From contig JAIETE010000004.1 of NCBI GenBank assembly GCA_019745505.1, positions 1 through 64,000 on the forward strand: 64,000 bases of DNA. Reading direction: 5' to 3'. Each line of letters starts with the position of its first letter. The stretch's first letter is position 1. A program made the translations under genes and the position numbers. The notes under the pieces are model-generated. The model was not told the DNA's origin and made no database searches. It saw only the letters and a program-made list of their open reading frames with translations. Source of the DNA: Candidatus Obscuribacterales bacterium (GTDB lineage Bacteria > Cyanobacteriota > Vampirovibrionia > Obscuribacterales > Obscuribacteraceae). Positions 18,942-27,954 of this stretch are shown here, piece by piece.

Positions 18942-20000
18942 GTGTCCCCTCATAAATCATTCGTGGACTCTCCTAAATCAGCGGCTCGACTAAAAAGGCT
19001 TCATAAACGGAATATCACGCGACGCCTGTTGCGCGATATCGGCGCGGTCGCAGTGCTTGTGTTGATAGGCACTTGCGGGTTTATGGTCATCGAGCATTGG
19101 CGTGTTCTGGACGCCTTGTTTATGACGGTTATCACTCTCACGACGGTTGGTTACGGAGAGGTCAGGCCGCTGACCGACACCGGAAAAATCTTCGCAATGT
19201 TTGTAATCTTTGCCGGCGCCTCGACTGTCGTGTATGTGCTTGGCGACATGGTAGAACTGTTTGTTAGTTTCAACTTCGAGCTCAGGCGCATGAAAGAACA
19301 GATTGCCAAACTCTCGGATCACTACATTGTTTGTGGCTGGGGCAGAACAGGTCAAGAAGTAACTGAGCACTTCATGGTCAAGAAAATCCCCTTTGTCGTT
19401 GTCGAGGCGGACCCGGTGCTGGCCAGGCGCGCGCGGGATGCTGAGCTACTTGTCATCGAAGGCGATGCGACATCCGACGATATTCTCCTTCAAGCACAGA
19501 TTAAGACTGCCGCAGGCGTAATTTGCTGTCTTCCGGATGATGCCGCTAATACATTTATTGTGTTGTCTGCCAAGGAACTCAACAGCAATGTAACTATCGT
19601 GTCAAGAGCTGCCAACCCGGGCTCTGAATCCAAGCTTCGCAGGGCGGGGGCGAGTATGGTCATTTCTCCGTATGTAATCGCTGGGCGAAGAATGGCTACG
19701 GCTGTCACTCATCCGCTTGTAACCGAATTTCTCGACGTGGTAATGCACGCTCCTGAGTATGACTTGCGCATTGACCAGGTGAACCTCGGCGCCAATTGTC
19801 TGCTGGTCGGAAAGTCTTTAAAGGATGCAAATATAAAGCAACAGTCTGGGGCGATGATCTTGGCACTAAATCAAAGTGGTAAGCTGATAACCAATCCGCT
19901 GCCGGACCAAGTGTTTTGTAGCGGAGATATCCTGATCGCGCTGGGAACGGAAGAAGAGCTAAAGAAGCTCGCAGCGCTGGCGGGTATCCGTCCGGATTAG
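18942..20000 (+). CDS. Potassium channel with RCK (TrkA-N/TrkA-C) domains
   Basis: A 352-residue K+ channel subunit of the two-helix type. Membrane helices lie at about residues 30-50 and 75-100. They flank a pore loop with the K+ filter TLTTVGYGE near residues 64-72. A cytoplasmic RCK domain follows: HYIVCGWGRTGQEV is the dinucleotide-binding glycine motif, with an acidic residue ending the next strand (VVVEAD). A C-terminal TrkA-C domain (YDLRIDQVNLGANCLLVGKSL) completes the gating ring. Ligand-controlled K+ flux is expected. The start is a GTG without a clear ribosome site, so the N terminus is uncertain by some residues. It diverges from atpD with 137 bases between. Confidence 0.9.
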   Translation: MSPHKSFVDSPKSAARLKRLHKRNITRRLLRDIGAVAVLVLIGTCGFMVIEHWRVLDALFMTVITLTTVGYGEVRPLTDTGKIFAMFVIFAGASTVVYVLGDMVELFVSFNFELRRMKEQIAKLSDHYIVCGWGRTGQEVTEHFMVKKIPFVVVEADPVLARRARDAELLVIEGDATSDDILLQAQIKTAAGVICCLPDDAANTFIVLSAKELNSNVTIVSRAANPGSESKLRRAGASMVISPYVIAGRRMATAVTHPLVTEFLDVVMHAPEYDLRIDQVNLGANCLLVGKSLKDANIKQQSGAMILALNQSGKLITNPLPDQVFCSGDILIALGTEEELKKLAALAGIRPD

Positions 20001-20052
20001 GAGAATGAGGCTGGAACGGCCGGCAATTGGCTTATAAGGATAAGACTACATA

Positions 20053-20376
20053 ATGAGCAACGAAGCCCCTGCACAATCTGAAGAAGCGATGATCACTCTG
20101 GAAGGAGAGGATGGTCAGTCGTACACTTGTCAGATTCTTGACATATTCGATTTTGAAGAGCAAGAATATGCGCTGCTTTTGAAGATGGGCGGCGAAAAGG
20201 GCGAGTCTAAAGGTGATGATGAGGAAGATGGTTCGCTCGTCATCATGCGCCTTATCCAGCGCGACGATCAGTCTATATTTCAGACGATTGAAAGCGACGA
20301 AGAGTTTGACAAAGTGGTTGCCCACGTCGAAGAGCTCGCTCGCATGAGCGAAGATGAAGCCGAAGGCGACGAGTAA
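20053..20376 (+). CDS. DUF1292 family protein
   Basis: A small acidic protein of 107 residues. The core (MITLEGEDGQSYTCQILDIF, EQEYALLLKM, DGSLVIMRL, SDEEFDKVVAHVEEL) matches DUF1292/UPF0473, a family of soluble proteins of unknown function. It carries an unusually acidic insert (KGDDEEDG) and an acidic tail. It starts 52 bases after the potassium channel gene and ends in a strong terminator, so the two may be co-transcribed. Confidence 0.85.
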   Translation: MSNEAPAQSEEAMITLEGEDGQSYTCQILDIFDFEEQEYALLLKMGGEKGESKGDDEEDGSLVIMRLIQRDDQSIFQTIESDEEFDKVVAHVEELARMSEDEAEGDE

Positions 20377-20398
20377 TCAGTCATTTCAATAGTTATTG

Positions 20399-20422
20399 GG
20401 GCGCGTGCAACGCGCCCTTTTT
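20399..20422 (+). terminator. Rho-independent terminator after DUF1292 gene
   Basis: GGGCGCG-TGCAA-CGCGCCC followed by TTTTT, 22 bases after the stop. Confidence 0.9.
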
Positions 20423-20479
20423 GTTTTGCAGCATCAGACTAAACTCATCTGCGCGCATCACGCGGCCCGTGAGTGTTCA

Positions 20480-20516
20480 AAAAGTCAAAGCGAGATGAGC
20501 AGCTTATCTCGCTTTG
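20480..20516 (-). terminator. Rho-independent terminator of the unknown gene upstream of it
   Basis: An 11-base perfect stem (CAAAGCGAGAT, 20486-20496, with its complement at 20506-20516) begins right after the stop of the minus-strand gene ending at 20517. On that strand it is followed by ACTTTTT. Confidence 0.85.
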
Positions 20517-21002
20517 CTATGCGTCAATTTTCGGCAGCAACAACATGGGCTTGACCGATTCCGGCTTGGGAAGCATTTGGCGCCTGACGTCGTCAATAAT
20601 TGCTTCCGCAAGAGTGTCGTATGTGGCTTTGCTGTCGAATTTGCGGGTCGCGCTTTCATCCATTGTCCACATGCCGTCTTCTTTGCGACCGGTGACGTGA
20701 TAAGTCGTGTAGCGCCCGCCCAGGTGTACTGTATAGAGCACGGCATCCTTCTCGAATTTGCTCCAACTGTCTATGACCAGACGCTCGAGAATGATCGAGC
20801 CTGCTGCTTCCGAGCCGTCCGGCGTGGGAATGCGCGCATTGCCTTTGACAAATGCTTTGACTATTGCCTGGCGGACCTTTATAGAGTCTTTCACGGATGT
20901 AACCGTGAGCGGACCCTGATCCACGAAAAATCCGGCTTCCGTTTCGCAGACACTGGGCGTTATAAGCTTTCCCTGGTGGAGATAGAAGCGAAATAGTCCC
21001 AT
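20517..21002 (-). CDS. Hypothetical soluble protein
   Basis: 161 residues without signal peptide or membrane segment. The N-terminal part is strand-rich (GLFRFYLHQGKLITPSV, ETEAGFFVDQGPLTVTSV), and the C-terminal third is a helix rich in Asp and Lys (DTLAEAIIDDVRRQMLP). I do not recognise a family. The upstream neighbour on the same strand is lysS, with 57 bases between, so read-through from lysS is possible. Its stop is immediately followed by a strong terminator. Confidence 0.7.
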   Translation of the reverse strand: MGLFRFYLHQGKLITPSVCETEAGFFVDQGPLTVTSVKDSIKVRQAIVKAFVKGNARIPTPDGSEAAGSIILERLVIDSWSKFEKDAVLYTVHLGGRYTTYHVTGRKEDGMWTMDESATRKFDSKATYDTLAEAIIDDVRRQMLPKPESVKPMLLLPKIDA

Positions 21003-21059
21003 GCCTGGAATTCCTGGAATACGGCTGTCCTTTAGTCAAGTTTAGCGCAGTTCAAAACC

Positions 21060-22541
21060 CTATGTTCTAGGTTTCATCGTCGGGAATGCAATCACGTCAC
21101 GAATCGATGCGCTGTCCGTAAGCAACATGACCAGGCGGTCGATGCCGATGCCGATGCCCATTGTAGGCGGCATTCCATATTCCATCGCCATGATGAAATC
21201 GAGGTCCAGCGGCATGGCTTCTTCATTGCCGGCAGCTTTCTTGGCGGCCTGCTCCTCCAGTCGCTGTCTCTGGTCGAGCGGATCGGTCAATTCGCTGTAG
21301 CCGTTGGCCAATTCCCTGCCGTAGGCAAAGAGCTCGAAACGTTCGACCTCGCCCGGATTGCTGCGGTGAGGTTTTGTCAATGGCGACATCTCGACCGGAT
21401 AGTCGATGAGGAAAGTCGGCTGCATGAGCATCGATTCGGCTTTATGCTCGAATATCGCGTTGATGACATGACCGCGCGTATCGCAGTGGGTGAGGTCGAT
21501 TCCGCCCAATTTGACGGCTGCTGCTTTCATCTCCTCGAATGACTTGATCGACTCTACATCAAGTCCGGTAGCTTCTTTGATGGCGTCATTCATGCGCAAT
21601 CTTCTGAATGGTCGCTGGAAGTCTATCTCGACGCCTTGATAAGTGAGCTTCGTTGTTCCAGCCACTTTCATAGCCGTTTCGCAGAGCAATTCCTCTGTCA
21701 TGTCCATGAGCTGGTTGTAGTCGCCGTAAGCCCAATAGAGCTCCAGCATAGTGAATTCGGGGTTGTGTCTGGTGCTGATGCCTTCGTTCCTGAAAATGCG
21801 ACCGATTTCGTAGACGCGCTCAAAGCCGCCTACAATCATTCTTTTCAGGTGCAATTCAGTGGCGATGCGCAGATACAAATCAATGTCGAGCGTGTTGTGA
21901 TGAGTGATAAACGGGCGAGCATCAGCTCCGCCGGCCTCCACCTGCAAGACTGGTGTCTCTACTTCGATGCAGCCGCGCGAATCGAGGAATTCGCGGATAG
22001 TGCGAATAGCGATGCTCCGCTTTCTCAGCGTGTCACGCACATTAGGATTCATGATCATGTCTACGTAGCGGTGGCGATAGCGCGCCTCTACGTCGGTAAA
22101 ACCGTCCCAGCTGTCCGGCAGCGGTTGCAGGGTCTTGCCTAGAATCTCATAGCTGGTCACTTTTACCGAAAGTTCGCCCTGCTTGGTTCTTCTGATAGTT
22201 CCTTCCGCGCCCAGGAAATCACCCTTGTCGAGCAGTCTCAAGCGCTTCAATTCATCTTCCGGAAGATTTTGCTTGTGGCAGAAAAGCTGAATTTTGCCCG
22301 AGTCGTCGAAGAGGTCGACGAACATCCAGGTGTTTCTCTCGTTGAGCACTTTGCCGCAAACGCGCACGACGTCTTCCGTCTCGGTGTCGGGCGCCAGATC
22401 TTTGTATTTCTCCTGCAGTTCCTCGGCTTTGTGAGTGCGCTTGAAGTTGTAGGGATAGGGATTGACGCCCTGCTCCTTCAACTGCTCCAGCTTGCGCAGT
22501 CTTTCTTGTCTAAGCCTTGAATCGTCTAATTCCGACGTCAT
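21060..22541 (-). CDS. lysS: Lysyl-tRNA synthetase, class II
   Basis: Charges tRNA-Lys with lysine in the cytoplasm. 493 residues, the normal class II length. The N-terminal OB-fold anticodon-binding domain covers residues 40-150 (VRVCGKVLNERNTWMFVDLF). The catalytic domain shows class II motif 2 (IFRNEGISTRHNPEFTMLE) and motif 3 (GIGIGIDRLVMLLTD). I place the start at the ATG at 22541 (MTSELDDSRLRQERLRK), which matches where the family begins and follows GGGAG; upstream in-frame codons give a hydrophobic N terminus not expected for this enzyme. The gene diverges from gyrA. Confidence 0.97.
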   Translation of the reverse strand: MTSELDDSRLRQERLRKLEQLKEQGVNPYPYNFKRTHKAEELQEKYKDLAPDTETEDVVRVCGKVLNERNTWMFVDLFDDSGKIQLFCHKQNLPEDELKRLRLLDKGDFLGAEGTIRRTKQGELSVKVTSYEILGKTLQPLPDSWDGFTDVEARYRHRYVDMIMNPNVRDTLRKRSIAIRTIREFLDSRGCIEVETPVLQVEAGGADARPFITHHNTLDIDLYLRIATELHLKRMIVGGFERVYEIGRIFRNEGISTRHNPEFTMLELYWAYGDYNQLMDMTEELLCETAMKVAGTTKLTYQGVEIDFQRPFRRLRMNDAIKEATGLDVESIKSFEEMKAAAVKLGGIDLTHCDTRGHVINAIFEHKAESMLMQPTFLIDYPVEMSPLTKPHRSNPGEVERFELFAYGRELANGYSELTDPLDQRQRLEEQAAKKAAGNEEAMPLDLDFIMAMEYGMPPTMGIGIGIDRLVMLLTDSASIRDVIAFPTMKPRT

Positions 22542-22883
22542 TTTTACGAGGCTCCCTTGAGTCATGATGAGAAAACCTATGATGAAACTACATGAAGGAT
22601 CGAAGATCCCGAAACATCGTAATTCATACATGTAAATATGCGGGTGCCAAGTGGGATATATAGGAAGTTTCGTTAAGAATTTCTACGCTCTAAAATTAGC
22701 GAAAGCCGCTCTGTGACTTGGATAAAGCAGCATGTTATACTTACCGGTGTTATGTTTCGGGACAAGTGTGCGCGTTCATCAAGCGTCGTCAAACGTGCAT
22801 GAAAGGCGAGTTCCAGACAGTCTTCGCAAATTGGCTGCGAGCGGAATCACATATACGACGGCGATATCAGGGAGTAATTGCAG
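22542..22883. other. Divergent lysS-gyrA intergenic region
   Basis: 342 bases between divergent starts. A possible gyrA promoter lies at 22712-22741. An in-frame upward extension of lysS exists but is unlikely to be translated. No gene or RNA is recognised. Confidence 0.4.
22712..22741 (+). promoter_or_regulatory. Possible sigma-70 type promoter of gyrA
   Basis: TGTGAC and TATACT separated by 18 bases, about 140 bases before the gyrA start. The -10 box is good and the -35 box is weak. Based on pattern only. Confidence 0.3.
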
Positions 22884-25412
22884 GTGGCTGAACCGACTAA
22901 CCCTTCAGGCGGCGGATCTGGAGAAAGAATCGTTCCCATTGAAGTTCGCGACGAAATGCGCAAGTCGTTTATCGACTATGCGATGTCGGTTATCGTAAGC
23001 CGCGCCATTCCTGATGTGCGCGACGGTTTGAAGCCCGTTCACAGACGCATCATCTTCGGTATGTATGAGAGCGGTCTGGAGCCTACTGAGCGCTACCAGA
23101 AGTCCGCCAAGACGGTCGGATATGTGATGGGTAATTACCACCCGCACGGCGACTCGGCAATTTATGAATCTTTGGTCCGGATGGCACAACCGGGCTCCAG
23201 CCGTTATGTCCTTGTCGACGGACACGGCAATTTCGGCGACCTCGATAATCCGGCTGCCGCTATGCGATATACGGAAGCCAGACTGGCTCGTATATCGATG
23301 GAGATGCTCGCCGATATCGACGCTGAAACCGTCGATATGCGTGCCAACTTCGACGACACGAGAAAAGAGCCGATTGTTCTTCCTTCTAGAGTGCCGATGT
23401 TGCTGCTCAACGGCTCTACCGGTATTGCCGTAGGTATGGCTACCAACATTCCGCCTCACAATCTGACTGAAGTGCTGGAAGGCACGATTGCCAAAATCGA
23501 CAATCCGGAGCTGACTTCCAAAGAGCTCATGCAATGGATTAAGGGACCTGACTTCCCTTCGGGCGGCGTCATCATGGGCACCGAAGGTATCGAAGAAGCT
23601 TTCGAAACCGGCAAGGGCTCTATTCCTGTGCGCGGCGAAGCGACAATCGAGCAAATTCCCGGCTCCGGCGGAAGACAGCAGCGCATGGGCATCGTTGTTA
23701 CTTCATTGCCTTACACGGTCGGTCCTGAAGCTTTTGCAAAACGCGTTGCCGACATGGTGCGCGATGAGAAGCTCACAGGCATCAGCGATGTTTGCGACGA
23801 AACCAACAGGCACGGAATTCGAGTGGTCATCGAGCTGAAGCGCGACGCTCACCCGGATGTTGTTCTCAACAATCTATATAAGTTCACTCAACTTCAGCAA
23901 TCTTTCCCGGTCAACACTCTTGCTCTGGTGAGAAACAAGAAAGCTGGAGCGTCTGACCAATTCAGACCGATGACTTTGTCTCTGGCGAATATTCTGCAAG
24001 AGTTCATCGACCACAGAATCGAGGTCATCACAAGACGCACCGAGTATCAACTCAAGAAGGCGCAAGCCAGAGCTCACATCCTCGAAGGCTATCTCAAAGC
24101 TCTCGAGAATATCGACAAGGTCATCAAGATTATTCGCGGTGCCGAGTCCACGGAAGAAGCTCGCCAGGCATTGATGAAGTCATTCTCCCTGGACGAAGAT
24201 CAAGCCAACGCCATCCTCGAAATGCAATTGCGCAGATTGGTAGGATTGGAACGCGGCAAGATCCAAGAAGAATACGACAAGATTCAAAAGCAAATTGCCG
24301 AATACAAGGCTATTCTCGGCAGCCGCGAGAAAGTGCTCGTCATCATCAAAGAAGAACTCAACGAAATCAAGAACAAGTACGGCGACGAGCGCCGCACTCG
24401 CATCGAAGCTTCGGGCGCTACGGAATTGAGCAACAAAGACTTGATTCCCAACGAGCCGATGGCTGTTTTCATCACGCAACAGAACTACGTCAAGCGTATT
24501 CCGCTTGATTCGTTCAAGCGTCAAAAACGCAACACACGTGGTGTGACTGGCATGAAGACTAGGGAAGAAGACGATCTTCAACACTTCTTCACTGCCAACA
24601 TGCATGATCGCTTGCTCGTATTTACATCGGGCGGACAGGTCTACTCGCTTGAGGTCATGGATCTTCCCGAAGGTGGAAGAACGGCTCGCGGATTGGCTCT
24701 CGTCAATCTCTTGCCGATTGGTCAAGACGAGACAGTGACTGCTGTTATTCCGGTTTCGGAATTTACGGAAGATTCATACCTGGTCATGGTGACGCGTCTG
24801 GCTTATATCAAGAAAGTCCAGATGTCCGACTTCGCCAATATTCGTCGCTCCGGCATCATTGCCATTACTCTTGGCGATGGCGACCAACTCGGTTGGGTGC
24901 GTCCGTCCAACGGCAAATCCGATGTCATCATCGGTACCGGTGACGGCATGTGCATTCGCTACTCGGAAGACGAGTTGCGCCCCATGGGCCGCACCGCCCG
25001 CGGTGTGCGCGCCATTACGCTCAGAGAAGGCGACAAGATTGTCGGATTCGACGTCACCGAAGGTGGCGACGACTCTTACGTATTGGTCATCACTAACGAT
25101 GGATTCGGCAAGCGCGTCAAATTGGACGAGTTCAGACAACAGGGTCGCGGCGGCATCGGTCTCATCGCAACCAAGTTCAAGAACGCTCAATCCAGATTGG
25201 CTGCATTGCGCGTAACAGCGGATGGTGAGCAGATCGTCATCGCTACGGCAAACGGCATAGTTGTCCGTCAGTCGGTCGATGAAATCAGCGCTCAAGGACG
25301 TATGGCGACCGGTGTTCGCATTCAGCAGCTTGGCGAAGACGATTCGGTCGTCTCGGTCAGCCCGATCGTCGAGCCGGCCGGTATCGAAGCGGAGAACGGC
25401 GAAAGCGCTTAA
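22884..25412 (+). CDS. gyrA: DNA gyrase subunit A
   Basis: Breakage-reunion subunit of DNA gyrase, which with GyrB introduces negative supercoils. 842 residues. The catalytic tyrosine is Tyr129 in [13 protein letters not shown]. The quinolone-resistance region reads [17 protein letters not shown], with Ser and Glu at the two usual resistance positions, the sensitive-type residues. The C-terminal beta-pinwheel repeats run from about residue 530 ([20 protein letters not shown]). The GyrA box is degenerate, QGRGGIG instead of QRRGGKG. GTG at 22884 is preferred because GGGAG is nine bases upstream; a TTG two codons earlier is too close. The gene stands alone and ends at a terminator. Confidence 0.97.
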   Translation: MAEPTNPSGGGSGERIVPIEVRDEMRKSFIDYAMSVIVSRAIPDVRDGLKPVHRRIIFGMYESGLEPTERYQKSAKTVGYVMGNYHPHGDSAIYESLVRMAQPGSSRYVLVDGHGNFGDLDNPAAAMRYTEARLARISMEMLADIDAETVDMRANFDDTRKEPIVLPSRVPMLLLNGSTGIAVGMATNIPPHNLTEVLEGTIAKIDNPELTSKELMQWIKGPDFPSGGVIMGTEGIEEAFETGKGSIPVRGEATIEQIPGSGGRQQRMGIVVTSLPYTVGPEAFAKRVADMVRDEKLTGISDVCDETNRHGIRVVIELKRDAHPDVVLNNLYKFTQLQQSFPVNTLALVRNKKAGASDQFRPMTLSLANILQEFIDHRIEVITRRTEYQLKKAQARAHILEGYLKALENIDKVIKIIRGAESTEEARQALMKSFSLDEDQANAILEMQLRRLVGLERGKIQEEYDKIQKQIAEYKAILGSREKVLVIIKEELNEIKNKYGDERRTRIEASGATELSNKDLIPNEPMAVFITQQNYVKRIPLDSFKRQKRNTRGVTGMKTREEDDLQHFFTANMHDRLLVFTSGGQVYSLEVMDLPEGGRTARGLALVNLLPIGQDETVTAVIPVSEFTEDSYLVMVTRLAYIKKVQMSDFANIRRSGIIAITLGDGDQLGWVRPSNGKSDVIIGTGDGMCIRYSEDELRPMGRTARGVRAITLREGDKIVGFDVTEGGDDSYVLVITNDGFGKRVKLDEFRQQGRGGIGLIATKFKNAQSRLAALRVTADGEQIVIATANGIVVRQSVDEISAQGRMATGVRIQQLGEDDSVVSVSPIVEPAGIEAENGESA

Positions 25413-25430
25413 GAACTACAGTTTAGCGAG

Positions 25431-25466
25431 AAGCCTTGTTGCTTAAAGCAACGAGGCTTTCTTGTA
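25431..25466 (+). terminator. Rho-independent terminator of gyrA
   Basis: AAGCCTTGTTGC-TTAAA-GCAACGAGGCTT with one wobble pair, followed by TCTTGT, 18 bases after the gyrA stop. Confidence 0.85.
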
Positions 25467-25625
25467 CTAACTTTCGAGCAAAAGACCACACGCCAGACCC
25501 TGCAAAGGCAAAGCTTTGCCAGTAGAAAACTTCGTTTGTCTAAGCGTGCTACAAAGTCCTCAAATTTTCCAGAAATCATGATTCTGCACCCGTCACCAGC
25601 AGTGGAGCGGCGCAAAAAATCGAAA

Positions 25626-25910
25626 CTAGCGAATGCAATCGTCGAAGGAAAGTCCGTCCTGCCGGCACTTCGACATGCACCAATTGAGTGCAAGCTGCTG
25701 AGCAAGCGGAAGATTTTCCGGCGAGCAACGTCCCCGGAATACTTTAGTCAGCAATGATTCCAATTCGTGTTGGTGTGCTTTCAATTGAGGTGGCAGTGAC
25801 AAAGTCCACTGCGAGCCGCCTGACTGTGTCAGGATTTCTTCGAAGTAGTGCGGCTGCTGTCTTTGAGGGACAGAAGTAGTCATCGTGTGAGTTAGTGTCG
25901 TCGCTGTCAT
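25626..25910 (-). CDS. Small hypothetical protein
   Basis: 94 residues from the ATG at 25910, which has CAGGTAA six bases upstream; an open extension further upstream is less likely. The protein is soluble and Gln-rich. The C-terminal half (LKAHQHELESLLTKVFRG, NLPLAQQLALNWCMSKC) looks helical. I recognise no family. It is convergent with gyrA, with about 160 unassigned bases after the gyrA terminator. Confidence 0.5.
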   Translation of the reverse strand: MTATTLTHTMTTSVPQRQQPHYFEEILTQSGGSQWTLSLPPQLKAHQHELESLLTKVFRGRCSPENLPLAQQLALNWCMSKCRQDGLSFDDCIR

Positions 25911-26281
25911 TCGGTTACCTGAGCAGAGATGTGGCGCAAAATCCAAGACGCTTCCGCGTTGGTTAGATGTAAATCATCCTGCGTTATCATAACTTTACAC
26001 TCTTGACAATTGCAAGGTCTATAGGCGCCAGTTCTTGGCAATTTTGAGGATTTTCATGCGGTTTTGCCCACTGAAATTGCAGTTTTCCTGATAAGTGCTC
26101 TCGGGATAACCCGATTTCTGTAATAAATCACAGGAAAATCCTGACGGGAAGCGGTCCGGCTTGCTTTACAAAAGCCATTCCGGATACTGACAGCCCGGAT
26201 TTGGGCATATTCAAGACAGGAGACATCTTTGCAGCAGAGCTGCCTGACAGCTCAGGTTCATAGTTTCCGGAGGTGCCGTCA
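25911..26281. other. Divergent intergenic region without a visible gene
   Basis: 371 bases between divergent starts. It contains TTGACA at about 26003, without a properly spaced -10 box, and a GAGCTG/CAGCTC hairpin at 26237-26253 close to the next gene. I see no coding or RNA gene. Confidence 0.4.
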
Positions 26282-26809
26282 ATGGCGAAAACGAAGCGTT
26301 TGGAACCTGGAGACTCCGGTACCATCAATACTAAGAAGTCCGAGACCAATGTCAGGACGCACCCGGTTTTTGTCACTTCCGAGCTTGATGCGCTGCATGT
26401 AAGGCGTGTGGTTGCCAGCAATCCGAATACACCTCGTCAGGTCCTGGAGCGCTTAGCCGGCGAAGAGTCCGCTGTGATCCGGCGCCATGTCGCTCTCAAT
26501 CCGAAAACCCCGGTGGAAACTCTGCGCATGCTTGCCGAAGACAGGGAGACCGACGTTCGCCTGGCAGTGGCCGAAAATGTCCATACGCCTCAAGACATAC
26601 TCTGCTTGCTTTCTAGCGATCAAGATATGGATGTTCGTTATGGTGTTGCCGAAAACCCCCATATGCCTGAGGAGATTCTGGTTGAACTCAGCCAGGACGA
26701 TAATCCTTATGTCCGCTGCCGCGCATTGAAAACTCTCCAGATGCTTGCACCGGATGTTCAAACTCGCTTGAGCCTGATCATTCGCCAGCAGCAAGATCGC
26801 CTGAGATAG
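26282..26809 (+). CDS. LRV-type (leucine-rich variant) repeat protein
   Basis: 175 residues built from about four tandem 24-residue units of the form VAxNPxTPxexLxxLaxDxdxxVR. Examples are VVASNPNTPRQVLERLAGEE, VALNPKTPVETLRMLAED, VAENVHTPQDILCLLSSD and VAENPHMPEEILVELSQDD. These match the leucine-rich repeat variant, an alpha/3-10 helical solenoid used for protein binding. There is no signal or membrane segment. GGAGGTG eight bases before the ATG is one of the strongest ribosome sites in the window, which suggests good expression. The iron-sulfur Cys cluster of some LRV proteins is absent. The binding partner is unknown. Confidence 0.82.
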   Translation: MAKTKRLEPGDSGTINTKKSETNVRTHPVFVTSELDALHVRRVVASNPNTPRQVLERLAGEESAVIRRHVALNPKTPVETLRMLAEDRETDVRLAVAENVHTPQDILCLLSSDQDMDVRYGVAENPHMPEEILVELSQDDNPYVRCRALKTLQMLAPDVQTRLSLIIRQQQDRLR

Positions 26810-26861
26810 CGTTATTACCTGTCCCAGTCCTTCAGGCTGCGGGTTTTTGAATCTGGCCTTT

Positions 26862-26895
26862 GAAAAAAAATGGGGACGCATGCGATGCGCCCCCA
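26862..26895 (-). terminator. Rho-independent terminator of the OmpR-type regulator
   Basis: GGGGACGCAT-GCG-ATGCGCCCC forms a stem with one mismatch. On the minus strand it is followed by ATTTTTTTT, about 20 bases past the regulator stop. Confidence 0.85.
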
Positions 26896-26916
26896 CAAAT
26901 CTTTGCGACCGACTGC

Positions 26917-27618
26917 CTATCTGGAAGGCTCTTCTTCGCGCAATACGTAGCCTTCGCCGCGTACTGTTTGAATGAGGCGCTTGGTGTTGCCGTCTTCCAG
27001 TTTGGAGCGGAGATAACGGATATACACTTCGATGACGTTGGATTCGCCGATGAAGTCATATCCCCAGACTTTGTCGAAAATGAATTCTCTGGAGAGAACT
27101 TGCTCTGGGTATTGCATGAATAGTCTGAGCAGGTCGAACTCTTTGGCTCTGAGATCAAGCTGCTTCTCGCCGCGCTTGACGATACGGTTGAGCTGGTCCA
27201 TCCACAAATCTGAATAAGTAAGGATGCCTTCCTGCGGCTTCCGTCTCATAACTGCTCTTATACGAGCAAGCAATTCTTCGGTTGCAAACGGCTTGGTCAA
27301 GTAGTCGTCAGCGCCGCTGTCGAGACCTTGGACACGATCGCCGACGCCGTCTTTAGCCGTCAGCATGATGACCGGCACTTTCGACATGGCTCTCAGTCTC
27401 TTGCACACTTCGATGCCGTCAAGACCGGGGAGCATAACGTCGAGCAGTACCAGGTCCGGTTGATCCTTCTTGAAGAGGTCAATGCCCTGATTGCCTTCGT
27501 GAGCCACGGAGACTTGATAACCTTCGTAGCCGAGCTCGAGTTCGATCAATCGAGCGATATTCACATCATCTTCAATGATGAGGATTTTCAACGAACTTAC
27601 CTCGCTGCCTACTGCCAC
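26917..27618 (-). CDS. OmpR/PhoB-family response regulator
   Basis: 233 residues. The receiver domain has the acidic pocket (ILIIEDDVN), the phosphoacceptor Asp in LVLLDVMLPGLDG, and the conserved Lys in DDYLTKPF. A winged-helix DNA-binding domain follows from about residue 130 (LRAKEFDLLRLFMQYP, VIEVYIRYLRSKLED, IQTVRGEGYVLRE). It should bind DNA as a dimer when phosphorylated. The closest named group by eye is the RpaB/PhoB type. No histidine kinase is adjacent, so the partner is elsewhere. The start could be GTG at 27618 or a TTG at 27591 that has GAGGT before it and gives the family-typical MKILIIEDD; both fit. A terminator follows. Confidence 0.93.
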   Translation of the reverse strand: MAVGSEVSSLKILIIEDDVNIARLIELELGYEGYQVSVAHEGNQGIDLFKKDQPDLVLLDVMLPGLDGIEVCKRLRAMSKVPVIMLTAKDGVGDRVQGLDSGADDYLTKPFATEELLARIRAVMRRKPQEGILTYSDLWMDQLNRIVKRGEKQLDLRAKEFDLLRLFMQYPEQVLSREFIFDKVWGYDFIGESNVIEVYIRYLRSKLEDGNTKRLIQTVRGEGYVLREEEPSR

Positions 27619-27954
27619 GTTTCCTTAACCTCCGTTCAATTCTGCTTTATTCTAATCTATTGGCCTGACGCTTGTGAATCGTAATAAGCCTGACAGAGCA
27701 ACCTTTTTCGGGTTCAGATCAGAAAATTGCGAGTTATCTGACGCAAGTCTTTCGACCGCCTCGCCATTAATTGCTTAACGAATCTAGCAGGTGTTTAATG
27801 TTCAGGAAAGGGGTTAGTTATCAGTATGTGGGAATTTGTAATCTACGTATACTGAAGCAGGTTTTCAAGTGGCGCCGTTTGGTAACCTGCAGTCAAGACC
27901 AAACAGTTCCACGCCCCCAAATTACATTCCCCGATTTTTGAACAAATCGCTCAT
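27619..27954. other. Divergent intergenic region
   Basis: 336 bases between the response regulator and the TPR membrane protein, which are divergent. AT-rich stretches near 27640-27660 could hold the regulator promoter, but no consensus pair stands out. No gene is seen. Confidence 0.4.

Noticed and set aside
22905-23654. A 249-codon open frame antisense to gyrA
   Set aside because: Fully opposite conserved gyrase sequence, with His/Arg/Ala-rich composition typical of antisense shadows.
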